Part shown: one piece after another, positions 23,346 through 35,197 of the stretch
Layout: the number at the start of each line of letters is the position of its first letter
How positions within the stretch are numbered: position 1 is the stretch's first letter
Origin: Larix kaempferi
Lineage: Eukaryota > Streptophyta > Pinopsida > Pinales > Pinaceae
DNA length: 64,000 nucleotides
NCBI GenBank assembly: GCA_027924585.1
Contig: BSBM01000608.1
Span: 6,946,501 to 7,010,500 of the forward strand
Direction of reading: 5' to 3'
Translations under genes and position numbers: made by a program
The notes under the pieces: generated by a model
What the model was told of the DNA's origin: nothing
Seen by the model: the letters and a program-made list of their open reading frames with translations, nothing else
Database searches by the model: none

Positions 23346-26300
23346 TGCCAAGTCTGTTGAAAACAAGAAATTTGAGTGGCTTTCCAGGGTGAAATTCAGG
23401 TGCTAAAAGATGAAAATGGCTGTGAACTTATGCACCAAATTGCGTGAAATCGAAGGATGCAAAAAAAAACAAAAAAAAATGAGGGTGTTGCCCTCGACCC
23501 ACCCTGCAGCAAGGGGACAAGCCCCTTTGACCCCCGTCGTCCCCAGGAGACAGTCGCTGAAAGTATGAAATGCATTCTTGGGATGAGATACAGGAATTGC
23601 ATGGAAGGTTTGTGGAAGCCTTATTAAAAGTAATTGGCTGTGATAGGCATTGCGGAAGAGCAATGGGAGCAGCAAGGCAATGTTGATAAAAGGGAAATTC
23701 CTCACCTTAAATTATTTATGTTTATAACATAATAATTGCATATAGCAAGAATGAATATTATACACATAGGTATATGTTGAATTGCTAATTCATGAGAAGA
23801 TCATAGCTAATGATTGCTTGTATGCTTGGTAGGGAAGCCAAGAAAAGGATCAGCTATGATGTGGAGGAGGAACTCCATGCCATGATGAGAAAATTGGAAA
23901 GGGAGAATTCCTTAACTCCTCTCTTGCTATTGTGTTTTTATTTCCTGAGTTTCATATACTGGAAATTATGGCATAGGGATGCTGGAAATGCAAGAGAATA
24001 ATGCATATGAATTAGTGAGCATGATGTTGCATATTGATAAAATAGTGAAGTTACACGTGTAATAGCCCACTAATGGTAGTTCCTGTGGTTGATGACAACT
24101 AATGTTGTAGGAACCAAACCATAGAAGCATGATTGAAAATGCAAAAGGATAGATAGATGAAGTGAATATGTACTAGCTAGAATACTAACAGACATTACAT
24201 AGTGTATGTGAAAATGTTTGTACATGTATATGATATTGCATATCGGTAAAATAGTGAGGTTTTACATATGCCATGAGCCGCTTAAGATAATTATTGTGGT
24301 TGCTAATAATCAATTGTGTTCGCATTGGTTATAGGACCAAAGGCAACTGAAGCATGGCTAAAGAAGTTGATGAGGTTGTTGCACATGACCAACGACCTTA
24401 TGAAGAAAGTATGGTGCAAAAAATCCGTGATCATGATGTTGGCAGAAGGATTGAGTAGCCTTGGTAAGAGGCCAACTGATCAGGTAACATCAAGCGATGT
24501 TAATAACAACCGTGCAGGTAATGGTTAATTGTGCTTAATTGCATGAATGTTGAAGAAGATTTGGTGAGATACCTTCACTATGTTTAAACTATGTTGAATT
24601 ATTTGCATGTGTTACTGAGTGCCCGAGTGGGAACGTTAACCTACCAAGTATGGTGAGGTGTTGGTAAGTGAAGGCAATGATCCTTACACCATATAATTGC
24701 TTAGAAATCTCAATGCATTCACATGAAATTATATTAGGCCATTTTTGTATGTTGGTTGTGAGTTTAACAACCAAAGCATGTGATGACTTATGGTCCTGTG
24801 ATAGTGTATGCCATATGAGACAAGCATGGTTAGGCCATAATATGTTGGAATGCATAGTATCCATGGATTAGTGCAAGGTGGTATTGAAAGATTATGTGAG
24901 TGATGTAAATGTTGTGAATATGCAGTTAGATAATAGATGAAATGGTGGGCTATCATTAATCCTGAGACCATTTCATGAGCTGCTATGAATGCAGGAGAAA
25001 GACTGCATGAAGAAGGTAGACATGTGATGGGCTACCAGAGCACTCCGTTGGAAGGACAGAGTTGCATGGAGTGTGAAGTAATGAGTATTTATAGTTATTT
25101 AAATTGCATGGATAGTGTGACTGTGTTTTGCAATTTTATTGTGATAATGATTCATATATAGAAACGCATGTATATATTTCATTGCATTTCAAACGTTAAC
25201 AGCTGAAGGTGTTTGAATTATTGAGTGTTATAATTTTGAGATCACTTCAGTGATTGTTGTGGCAATGAAAGGATTATATGCATAGATACTCACAACGTGT
25301 TTCACTGATTGAAGTTTCAGTCTTCAAGTAGAAAAGTCTTACGTATGGAAATAAAGATAAGTCCACAATAAAGACCAGGATCTACCATGTGCATAAGCCA
25401 AAGGCTATGAGAAGGTTCTCATGGTTGTAAAGTATGCATGAAACAAATCTGAAAGTTTTATGGTTTAAATTTATGAGAATAATCTCATGATTGCAAATCA
25501 ATTTCTGTAGGAGACAGAGTTGCAAATTCATATTGAATTTAATTATTAATGACATTGATTGGTTATGGAACAATCATATTTGAAGTCTATTGTTAAATGT
25601 TGCTAACTGTTTGGCTATTTGCTAAGTGTGCCAGGATGACACATTGCAGAAAGACCATGTATGATGGCCTGCAGAAGCCAAACTAGATGGGAAGGATCCC
25701 ATGCTTTGGAAATGGGTTTCGGGCGAAATGCCATTATGAATTTTGATAATACCTTAGCTGCACTGCATGTGAGTGAGATGGTAAAACTATGCCAAGAAGG
25801 CATGTGTTGGTTATGAAACGTGAAAAGATTGGGGTGGCAAACCGAAGGACTATTGAATAAGAGAAGGGAGCCCCCATTTTTCGCAAATGAAGGAAGGATA
25901 CATCCGTGAAACAAATGAGTATTCAGTAACCCTAACTAAGAATATACATGTCTGGTTATTAGATTTAATGTGTAAAGCATGTTTTATTATTTCATTATTA
26001 TTCTAGACTGCTTGAGTATGACTAAGGCCTACATGGCTCACATCGAAAAGGGATGCATACCTTTCGGCTGATGGGTTATGTTAGGGTTTTCAATATTGAC
26101 TACACCCTAAGGGAATGGACGCATTCCTGGTGTTTCAATACTTGATAGTGAATGCTATGAAATATGGTTACAATTTTAGAGCAGCAATACTGATGAGTCT
26201 GCTTATCCTTCTTGTGCTATCAACTTACACATATGCAATTTGGTGTTGCACATAAGAGGCAAAGTGAAGAAGGGTGCTCAAGAGGACTGTATGGGAAATG

Positions 26301-26511
26301 GTAACCTTTCTACGCTCACACTAAAGGACACTAGAAGAGATGGATAGGCCCAAGGAGTTGTGTTGTAGAAAAGGGGTATCATCCTTGTGTAGTGTGAGTG
26401 GGTATTGTGGGGCCATGCTAGCCTGCAGTCAAGTGAGTCACCTATGGAGTTCCTGGAGGGACCACTGGTTGCATAAGAGAAGGAGCCACATAATCATATT
26501 ATGTTGTTCAT
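23346..26511. other. LARD interior, no gene seen
   Basis: The short open frames here have no domains and no consistent frame. The plus strand is rich in ATG/TGAATG-like words. It contains no gag-pol remnant that I can recognise. Confidence 0.55.
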
Positions 26512-26941
26512 ATTGCCTGATAAACCCAGTCAATTTACTGGCTTGGCAATGGTTGTTGTATGCCTGATAAACCCAGTCAATGTACTGGCTTCGCATTAAT
26601 TATTTGGGTGTTGTGGGAAAGGGTTGTTGGATGCCTGATAAACCCAATCAGTGTACTGGCTTGGCATGTTGTTAAATTGATGCCTGACAAACCCAGTCGG
26701 TGTACTGTCTTGGCATTGGTTAGTTGCATGTTGTGGAGGTATTAGTGAAGGGTGTTATTTCCTGACAAACCCAATCGGAGAACTGGCTTGGAAATGGTTA
26801 TTGTATGCTTGATAAACCCAGTCGGTGTACTGGCTTAGCATACTGATTTTTGAAATGCTTGATAAACCCAGTCAGCGTACTAGCTTAGCATATTGATTTT
26901 AGGGATTCCTGATAAACCCAGTCAGCATACTGGCTTGGCAT
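26512..26941 (+). repeat. Array of eight covarying hairpin units
   Basis: Eight units of 37-41 nt, spaced irregularly (copies at 26512, 26560, 26631, 26680, 26757, 26803, 26855, 26905). Each has an outer stem, a conserved 5' internal loop TGATAAAC (or TGACAAAC), an inner stem CCAGT/ACTGG around a 6-nt loop, a conserved CTT, and the other outer arm. The outer stems differ between copies but keep pairing: ATTGCC/GGCAAT, ATGCC/GGCAT, ATTTCC/GGAAAT, GTATGCT/AGCATAC, ATGCT/AGCAT. Copies 2 and 8 have one outer mismatch; copies 3, 4, 5 and 7 have one inner mismatch. A related unit lies in each LTR, with AGCC/GGCT outside and, in the right LTR, CCAAT/ATTGG inside. Function unknown. Confidence 0.8.
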
Positions 26942-27204
26942 TGTCTATTTGGATGATGATATGGAGCAGCATGTGTGCTGGTCAAGCGTCCACCCCACAG
27001 GTGATCCAAGGCTTGTAAAGCAGAGAAGGAAACGCGTGGAGTAGTGAGGAAAATGCACAATACAGATAAGTATTCATTTTCATTTATTTCTTGTTTGGAA
27101 TAATGAATATTTCAGGTATAAGTCTTATGACAGCCAAGATATTACACTGTTGTTTCCTTGTCGGAAACCTTGGCCATTGCAGGAAGCAAGGACCCTGAAA
27201 GAAC

Positions 27205-27465
27205 TATAAAATCCTTGGTGAACCAGAGAGTAACTGGTCAGGCACTATAAATTCTTAGTAAATCCAAAGAGTAACTGGTTGGGTGCTACAAATGCTTGAT
27301 AAATTCGAAGAGTAGTTGGTGGGGGCACTAAACCCTTGATGTTGTGGAGCAGCCAATGTGCTGGCCAAACATTCTTTAATTAATTAATAAAACCAGTCGG
27401 AGCACTGGCCTAGCATATTGCTAAATGAGATGATTGATGAAACCCAGTCGGCGTACTGGCTAGGA
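27205..27465 (+). repeat. Degenerate continuation of the hairpin array
   Basis: Further related copies keep part of the pattern: CCAGAGAGTAACTGG near 27225, AACTGGTTGGGTGC near 27270, CCAGTCGGAGCACTGG near 27393, and CCAGTCGGCGTACTGG near 27445. The inner hairpin is often retained, the outer stem mostly lost. Confidence 0.5.
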
Positions 27466-28685
27466 TTTTCCTATTCAAATGGTTGTGGAGTAGCTTGCAT
27501 GCTGTCCCAACATTCATTATTGTATCCACGAGAAATCCAATGCTTGGAAAACAAAGAAGGATCCTGTGGAATAAAGTGAAGACATCCGATATAGATAAGT
27601 ATTTGGTTATCTTGCAACTTCTTGCTTATGAATATACGTGTGTATATGATTTGATTATGATTTCTCAAACTCTTGTCTAGAGATAAACCCTATGAAAATA
27701 CACTAAACATGTGAATTGATTCAATGTTTGAGTGAAGGTATTTCTAGAAGCAAGGGCTACGAAAGCATCTGGAGGATGCATGTGGACATGTGACCGTCCT
27801 AATGAGAGCTCAGTATGAGTGGTAATGAAAGATGGTGCTAATGGACATATGTGGGTCCTAGCAACCAATGGTTCTATAAGCAACAATGGGGAAGGATTCC
27901 CTAGTTGAAAATCCTTAGACAGACCTTAGACACTATGTGTCATAGCCAAGAAAGGGAAAGTCAAGCATTCACATTGAAGTGAAAGAGGCTAAGGAGCATG
28001 AAACTAGAGTGATGGTGTGGCTCTGGATGGAACAAGACTAAGAGGGGGAAACTCTTACTGTTCTCTTTCTTTTTGACTGATGCATCTTAGAAACAAGAGA
28101 TTGTTGAGTGCATGTCGTGGCTAAAATTAGATTATGATTAATTGCTTGAAGTAAATTGTGAACGCTGAGATAGTTATTTTTTCTGTAAAAGGATGAACAT
28201 GAATGAGTTCATGTGTATGTGGGAAAGCATGAAATGTGTGGAAGTATCATGAGTAAAGCATGGACGTTCCATGTCAATTGAGCAATTAATTGACTAATTT
28301 TAATATTGTGTTATGCTTGTCCTAACAGGAATTGCCAAGATGAATCTCACAGGTGAGATAATGAAAGCTATTTGTTTTGGCTAGAAACTCTTCCTCAGAT
28401 AGTTGCCAGGACAGCAGGGAAGATGGCAGCCATGAAGTTCCAGACTTGTAGATCAGCTGGAAAGGTAATAAAGGACAAGGGATTGTTGTGGAGCAATGCC
28501 CACCTATAGAGATGGAAGATCAAAGCCAGCAGGAGTAGCTTGAGGAAGCCAAAGGACTTGATCCTAAAAGGCCAAAGTGAAGAGATGAAATGCAGGATAG
28601 ACCTGTCACCTATTGTGAATTTTGAGGCATGTGTAAAGTGGGTATATATTATGAAGTATTGGAACGCCGAGGACGGTGTTATTCC
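27466..28685. other. LARD interior, 3' part, no gene seen
   Basis: No coding signal with a recognisable domain. The stretch runs up to the polypurine tract. Confidence 0.5.
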
Positions 28686-28698
28686 AAGGGGAGGGGAA
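28686..28698 (+). promoter_or_regulatory. Polypurine tract of LARD
   Basis: AAGGGGAGGGGAA abuts the right LTR start, the expected plus-strand priming site. Confidence 0.9.
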
Positions 28699-30125
28699 TG
28701 TAATGTCCCCAGTTTGACCCCATGGTATTAAAATGTAAATGATGTAATGTTGTTGTAAAATCATGGTGAGGAGCTCAAGGCCAAGGTCCCGCCATCGATT
28801 TATTGATGCATATGGTTCGCGTGCTAGCCAGGCACGGTGGAATTGTGAATACAATGTAAGTATGCATTTTAATAAAATACCCACAACTAGCTATGCAATG
28901 CAACAAGAGATGGGGGCACGATTTTTACAAGGAATAGGGAGGGAAATTAATCAAACCCTTGAGCCAATAAAGTCAATCCATGTGTCAATGAGAAAACCCA
29001 TGAACTCTCAACTACCCATTTGGTCTCATGCACCCAATCATTTAATTCTTCCAAGAATTGGTTGAGATAGTTAATGCATTGGGATTGGTGAGGTATGGCA
29101 GCCAATTTCGTGTATGGGCAAGCCATCAACCTGGGAAATCAAAATTTGTCTCCTTGGGCAAGAAATCACCCATGAATTTCCTTCCCAAGCCATTCTAAAC
29201 CATTTTCTTTCCTCTCTCACGTAGTCTGAAGGAGCTGGGGTCTTTCCCTTCACGGTTTCTACCATTTTCTGCATTTTTCCCATGCCTAGAGCTTGTTTTT
29301 GCAATGTACAGCAGCTGGGAGAGAAGGTCCATGATTTGGGGACTGTTAGGGAGGTCGTTTTTGCCCCAAAATACCCATGGGAGTTTTTCTGAAATCGGAT
29401 TTGGCTTCCTAGGATTGTTCCCCATCTTCCATTTTCGTTTTTGAGTTTCCCACGTTTTTCTGAAGCTAATGGAAACCCCATATTTGGGCATCCCACTGAA
29501 GGAACGTTTTTCCTCATGCACAGCAATTGTGCTTTTGCTGTTATGTGCATTTATGTTTTGGTTTGAACCTGTGAGCAAGAGATTTGGAGTGGTAGTGGAC
29601 AGAATTGGCTTGATAAACCTAGTGAGGAATCCATGGCTCTGTGCTTGAGCTCACTAGCTTAGCAGTTCTTCCTTTCCATTTCCTAGCAGCCTGATAAACC
29701 CAATTGTAGATTGGCTTGGCTCATGTTGGTGTATGTTTGGCTATGTGTGATTCTGTTGTTCGCTGGTTCCTTGTAGAAATCATGCCCATCTCGGGGGTGG
29801 CAGTTGCATCAAGAGATTGATAAGCACAATTGGCCTATGGTTGGGAGGAATGTTGCAGTTGCATAGCTGGTTGCTCAGGGACTACCTTGTTTAAAATAAG
29901 TACTCTCTTGTGTTAACTTTGCAATGTATTTCTTTGATGTTATCATGAATATCTTGAATGTATGATAGATGTGTAATTGAATTACTTCCGTTGTCTTATA
30001 TTTATACATCTGCATGCATCCTTTTATATTATGTGAATGTTTATTTAGTACCTATGGGCCAAATTCCCAGCTTTAGCATTATTGTTTCTCTCCGTCGCCT
30101 TGGGTTGATGGGAGGGGGCATTACA
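28699..30125 (+). repeat. LARD 3' LTR
   Basis: Starts TGTAATGTCCCC, ends GGGGGCATTACA. It carries the best single copy of the hairpin unit (29688-29721), with both stems fully paired: AGCC/GGCT and CCAAT/ATTGG around TGTAG. Confidence 0.95.
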
Positions 30126-30130
30126 AAGTG
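30126..30130. repeat. Target-site duplication AAGTG, right
   Basis: Identical to 21084-21088. Confidence 0.93.
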
Positions 30131-30153
30131 GATCGGGGACAATCCACGAGTAA
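30131..30153 (+). pseudogene. C-terminal end of the accessory ORF split by the LARD
   Basis: Continuing the coiled-coil frame across the insertion gives seven more codons and a TAA at 30151. This confirms that the LARD landed in the last few codons of the accessory ORF that begins at 18219. Confidence 0.65.
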
Positions 30154-31647
30154 GTGTTAGGGGCCGGTTAGGCGAGGCCCAAGGTGTGCACAGTTTTGCC
30201 AAGGTTTGCGCAGTCGTGCTAAAGAGGTTCAAGAGTAGTGCAATTTTGATGAAGCATGGCTTGAGGACAAGTTAGCGTAGTTTTCAGGATTACCAAAGCT
30301 ATGATGAAGCAAAGTTAAAGTACAACAGCTTCAAGGAAGTATGGATTCAGCGAAGGCTGGTACTGGCCTATATTTGGGGGAAGCATCCCCGTAATTCCCG
30401 GGCAAAGGGTATGGAATGACGCATTGTCAAAGGAAAAGGACCTATCTCCTTAGTAAGAGAAAAAATACTAAGGACGTATAGGGTAGTTGGATCAGTTAAG
30501 TAAGAAGCGATGACCTGACAGCTACAGTTATGGCGTTGAAAGGCAAAAAAGTGCTAAGGGCGCAAAAGGGTACTGTCAGCACTACTCAGTCAGAAGAAGC
30601 AGCTGTCAAAAGGGCATCATAGTCAAGGAAGAGACATAAAGGATGCAAAGGACAAGCAGATTAGCTGAGAATTTATGACGAAGTATGGTTAGCGGGGTAA
30701 CCATGCCGCTTTTTGGGGTTTAAGGGTACTATGGGAGCTTGTGCCCATAACTGTTGTAATGACGTGACCTTCAGGAATGATCTATAAAAAGGGTGATTTT
30801 GTAAGGGGAGGGTTGGTCTTATTTTGGTCTTAGAGTTTTTGGGAAAATACTAAGTATTGTAAGAGCAAGAAGAGAGGAAAAGGATATGCAACTATGTGCG
30901 CAGAGACCTATTGTAGAGAAGCGTTCGCAGCTGTGTGCGCGGAATGGAACTATTAAACCTTTCCCGTTAATATAGACAACATTTCCCATGGAAGTAGCTC
31001 CCATCCTGGGGGTGAACCACATAAATAAGCGTGTTGTGTGAAGGTATGAGTGTGATTGCTTATGTTTATGTTTATGTCGATGCTTATAGTTATGTGTTCG
31101 GATTTTATATGTATTTTCACATGAATGGTCGATGAGAATAATATGTTAAGTATCGAACACATATAGCTAAATGTGTAAGTAAGTCTAAGTAGGTTGAATG
31201 CATAAGTTGTATGGATAAACACTAAGTTAGCTAATTCTGTAATGTGTGTGACTGCTTAGAAGCGCATTCCTTGAGTTGCGTTGTTATATTGCATTGTGGT
31301 AGTTATGAAGTGTGTAGTCCTATATGTGCACAGTGACGTCAAGGTTATATGTGAAGTGGGGAGAACTTCTCCAGAGCCAGTCCCATAACTGTGCATCACC
31401 TGATTACAAAAATCTACTTCTGTAATCCCCCATAACTTTTCCTCGGGTGAGACCTCAGCCTCTTCGCAGGTTGTTTTCAAAAGGGCCGGTGGAGAAGTGG
31501 TATTATTGGTTCCATAACTGCGTCAAACCTAGGTCAGTAAAATAAAGTTATAGAACAGATAGTAGCCAACACTTATCAAGGAATTGGGCACCACATATGA
31601 CCCATATGTCCCATAGACAAAATTTACATTTTAAGACCCCAACTTTT
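30154..31647 (+). other. 3' flank / LTR-like promoter region of the Gypsy element
   Basis: No gene. A TATA box (CTATAAAAAGGG, about 30782) is followed by a G-rich leader. The stretch after the accessory ORF stop should hold the 3' untranslated region and LTR of the element at 14290. The LTR edges could not be fixed because the 5' LTR is not in the window. A primer-site-like word TTGGTTCCATAACTGCG occurs near 31505, so this may instead be a 5' LTR of another copy. Confidence 0.4.
30782..30793 (+). promoter_or_regulatory. TATA box in LTR-like region
   Basis: CTATAAAAAGGG, an LTR-style core promoter. The start site is not visible. Confidence 0.4.
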
Positions 31648-32329
31648 TGTTAGAATATTTGACCCCATCTAGACCTTGGAATATATTTTTTATTCATTAA
31701 GTTATGTTCCTAGGTGTTTAGACTAGGTTGTTTTCCCCCTAGAGGATACTTGGTCGACATCTATGTGATGCTTATCCTCTATTTCTACTTTTAAAGCATA
31801 TTTTTTGGACTAGAGCACTACCTCTTCTTTATTCCTTCTTTTATCTTGCTTTATTGAGTTAAAGACAGCTTTTACTACTTTTCTCATGGATAAAGATGAG
31901 CTAGGGGCACTAGGATGCTTTTTGCAAGTTTGCCTCTTTTTATCCACCACCTCCTCCATGATTTTCTCCTGAAAATCCTCCAACATGCTGCCTTTTGGTC
32001 ACTCATGGCCTACCAAGGCCGATTTTTCCAATTCGTGACCACCTTGCATGAGTTGGAAATTGATGTTGTCTTAGATGTGGTTTTTCTCTAATTCTAGGCC
32101 TACCACATGTGACTGATTTGAATGCCTCTATAAGGATTCAATTTTATTCCATTGTATTATATTTGGATAGCCAACACATTTTTGAGGTTGGATTTGCAAC
32201 CATTAATCAATAGAAGTTTGATTCAGCTATTCATTTATGTCATATTTTTCTCTTGTTTGCACATCTTTGAGAAAACTAATTTTGAGGAATTTTATGTTAC
32301 TAGATATTATCTATGATAAAAATTTCACA
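31648..32329 (+). repeat. Probable 5' LTR of a Ty1/Copia fragment
   Basis: Starts TGTTAGAATATTTGACC and ends TTTCACA, directly before a primer-site-like word TGGTATCAAAACTTG. No second copy lies in the window, so the left edge rests only on the TG and on the resemblance to common Copia LTR starts. Confidence 0.4.
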
Positions 32330-32344
32330 TGGTATCAAAACTTG
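32330..32344 (+). promoter_or_regulatory. Primer-binding-site-like sequence of the Copia fragment
   Basis: TGGTATCAAAACTTG, a variant of the Met-tRNA primer site, immediately after the putative LTR end. Confidence 0.45.
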
Positions 32345-32554
32345 TTGCTTCCAATATCTCTTAGATACTTCCATTGAGCACCAAAAGTAGTGCAGTTTCC
32401 ACATAAATCCTGGGGAAATTGCCTTGAGCCATTTGGCTTACCATTGGGGTCTACCCATGTGTGAGACACTCTCGAATGTGCTCAGTGTCGAAGTAGAGTT
32501 TGATTTTGCTAACATTTTTTTTCCTGGGTGTTTTCTTGTGTAGGTACAACAACT

Positions 32555-32808
32555 TCTTCATGGATTTGAAAGTTTCATCTCTTACTCCATTCAATTATTC
32601 CGAGTGGAAGACAAATATGTGTGCATATCTCAAGAGACAATGTATCTTTGATGTGTCTATTGGAATCATGGTAGAGCCATAGTCCTCTAAAGAGAAACAT
32701 GTTTGGATAAATGACTATGACAGAGCATTCAAAGCTATGTGCTTGGCCATGTGTCCTTATATTCCTTTGTTTGAAGAACAATCTACCAAGAGCAAACTCA
32801 ATGCATGA
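32555..32808 (+). pseudogene. Ty1/Copia gag fragment
   Basis: The frame reads FNYSEWKTNMCAYLKR, then VSIGIMVEP, a TAG stop (32680-32682), then KEKHVWINDYDRAFKAM and a second stop at 32806. This is the N-terminal part of the Copia gag (UBN2-like: YSEWK, YLKR, EP, W..D..A). The remaining gag and all of pol are missing. It lies about 210 bases after the primer-site-like sequence, as expected for a truncated Copia element. Confidence 0.65.
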
Positions 32809-35197
32809 TCTCCCCAGCTCAACATGAGTCTAGAACAAATAGAAGAGAATATAAGTTACTTTCCTAGATCTAATTAAGGATCGGGGAACTAGATACATTA
32901 CCTTACATATCGCTAATCCTTTTACTCCTTGAATGTTGCTCCAAGTTTGACGATCTTCAGATCTGAGCTGCAAAACCTGCCAACACAACACAAGACAACA
33001 AAACAAGTAAAACACATCTATACAATAACAGATCTAAGTAAGCAGTCAAGCAGGCGAACTACACAAAATATCACTAACACAATGAGATTTTGGTGGAAAG
33101 CTATTATATTACTATATTTAAAAGAGAAGTACATAGGATAGAAAGACTACAACCATAGAATTGACGTAGCAATCCTCATTTGATCGAACCAATGCCAAAT
33201 CCTCCCAAGGAAGTGTGAGTCTCCCAATAGATGAGTAGAAATCTATCCTAAGGTGATTTCACCAGCATGTAAACACTATAGACTTCCTCCCTTTGGAATG
33301 GGAGTGAGCTTCACTTATATAGGACTAAGTGGATAGTATACATTGATATATGGTAGGAGAGAGATAGGGGATCCTTCAAAGAGGTTAGGAACTGAGTGCC
33401 ATCTTTTCCAAAAGGTCAAGGATAGGGATCCATGTCATCTAGCTTCGAGAATGGGCTAGAAGGAGCTATGTTTATCCATTAACTGACATCATTGCTCACT
33501 GCAAAAGGACAACCTGCGACGTCGCAAGTTGCTTGAGGACAACCTGCAACGACCTCTCAAAACCTAATATGAATGGATTTGTATCTCTTCTAGATTAGTA
33601 ACTTAGTCAAGGAACTCTAGGGATGTATACACTGAATCTCATGATGGTAAGATTTTAGGTGTAACAAAATGCCCCCCAAAGCATGAAGCTGTTTGAAATT
33701 TGGACAGGTGAAATGCTTTGATAGAAGGAATGGCAATGGTCCGTCGGACAAAGGACGCTGCTGCAATACAACTGACTCTGAGTACACAGTCTCATATGAT
33801 GTACAACATGGCTGCCGACCAATACATTGCAGATCCATTATAGTAATGACCGATTGAACACCATCATGGCTACTAGACACAAGCATAGATCCATGATGAG
33901 ATGATAACATAACCACGACCAATACAAATTTGGATCCATGTGATATGACTCAATACAAACTCCATCACAACCTGGGTAAAATATGACTCCCCGGGGTCTT
34001 CAAGCTGAACCCGCAATGATATGAATCTATCCATGTGATTACAAATGTATTGATGTTGAACATGGTAGAAACCATTTGATTACCGGTCATTGATGTATAC
34101 CGTTAACAAGCGTGAGGGAAATCACCATTAATATCAATGATTCCCAAGGTATCACAGTACATATCATCAAGCGTGAATAAATGAGTTGAAGTCGAATGCA
34201 AGATGAAATCTTTCAATCAAGAGTCAATGATGTAAACTCATGTTGAAAGCGAGGTAACTTGCCATTAAGGCATGCAAGGCCAAGGTACTTGGTTGGTTTC
34301 GAGACCTAATCCTCGAATGATGTGTTGAAGTCGACAAGGATGAATCCATCGAAGGAGGTCCATAATGAATCCCCCATCATCGACACGAAACATGAAAAAT
34401 ATGTGTAGAGTGGATCGGATGGTACAGTAACATGCAAAACTTACTCAGAGTAGACTGACATGGTAGTAGGTGTACTGACTCTAGATAATGAGTAGTGATA
34501 ATATTCTTGAACATGGGCATGGAATTCCTTGGCAGTATTGACATGACGAGTACGACACCAAAACCTAATGCAACTGATGAGGGAAGCGTTCTTTGAATGA
34601 ATCAAAGGAGTGATAAGACTCAGAAAGTGGGTGAAACGCGAGGACAAACAGATGATCCAAGTGTAGTATGCAAATGCAAATGAGTGCCATGTTCAAGAAT
34701 GACTAGGTACTGCCATAGATAAAGGGTGTAACATAAAAGCTTTCCTTTTTCCCCATCATGAATGATGAGTGCCTAATGTGTTTTTTACGAGCTTGATGAG
34801 GGTAACCAGATGCTCGATATAGCTCATCTCATAGATGAATCTAATCCCAAATATTTTCTGAACCTAGGATAGGAGGGGTTCATCCCATGATGCGCCCTTC
34901 AATGTGAAAGTTTAATGAGTCGATAGAAGGTAAAATCGGTCGTCATTTCATGTTTAGAGTCTGAAAAGAACTGAAGAAGGCTCCAACGATTCTTTTTCGT
35001 AAAGTTAGCCTTGTTGTTGCAGCAACATCCCCCCGAACTTTTTTGTAGATATTGGGGCCCCTCCTTTCATTTTCCTAGAAAGACTTCCTAAAAAAGTTAA
35101 GTCTCCTGGGAAAACCTTTTTGGACTTAGTTTTGTTTCAACTAACGAATCTGCTTTACAAATTTGAAGTTTTTCCAAGTCAAAACTCACAACTCTTT
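32809..35197. other. Non-coding stretch, probably old LTR or element remains
   Basis: No gene found. Around 33490-33560 the phrase AGGACAACCTGC appears twice. Short open frames (33922-33617, 34647-34441 minus) have no domains. TTATATAGGAC near 33318 looks like an element promoter, but no pairing LTR could be found. Confidence 0.4.

Larger units (their letters stand above)
21089..30125 (+). mobile_element. Complete non-autonomous LTR retrotransposon (LARD), 9.0 kb
   Basis: Two LTRs of 1427 bp each (21089-22515 and 28699-30125) begin TGTAATGTCCC and end CATTACA. They are flanked by the 5-bp duplication AAGTG. Directly after the left LTR is the primer site TGGTATCAGAGC (22519). Directly before the right LTR is the polypurine tract AAGGGGAGGGGAA (28686). 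The 6.2-kb interior encodes no gag, protease, reverse transcriptase or integrase in any frame. It must have been mobilised by proteins from another element. The first 290 bp of the two LTRs differ at about a dozen positions by eye, so it is not recent. It is inserted in the last codons of the accessory ORF at 18219. Confidence 0.95.

Noticed and set aside
26512-26941. Hairpin array considered as a CRISPR-like array
   Set aside because: Repeats are diverged, spacing is irregular (about 45 to 77 bases between unit starts), intervening sequences are not spacer-like, and the context is a plant retrotransposon.
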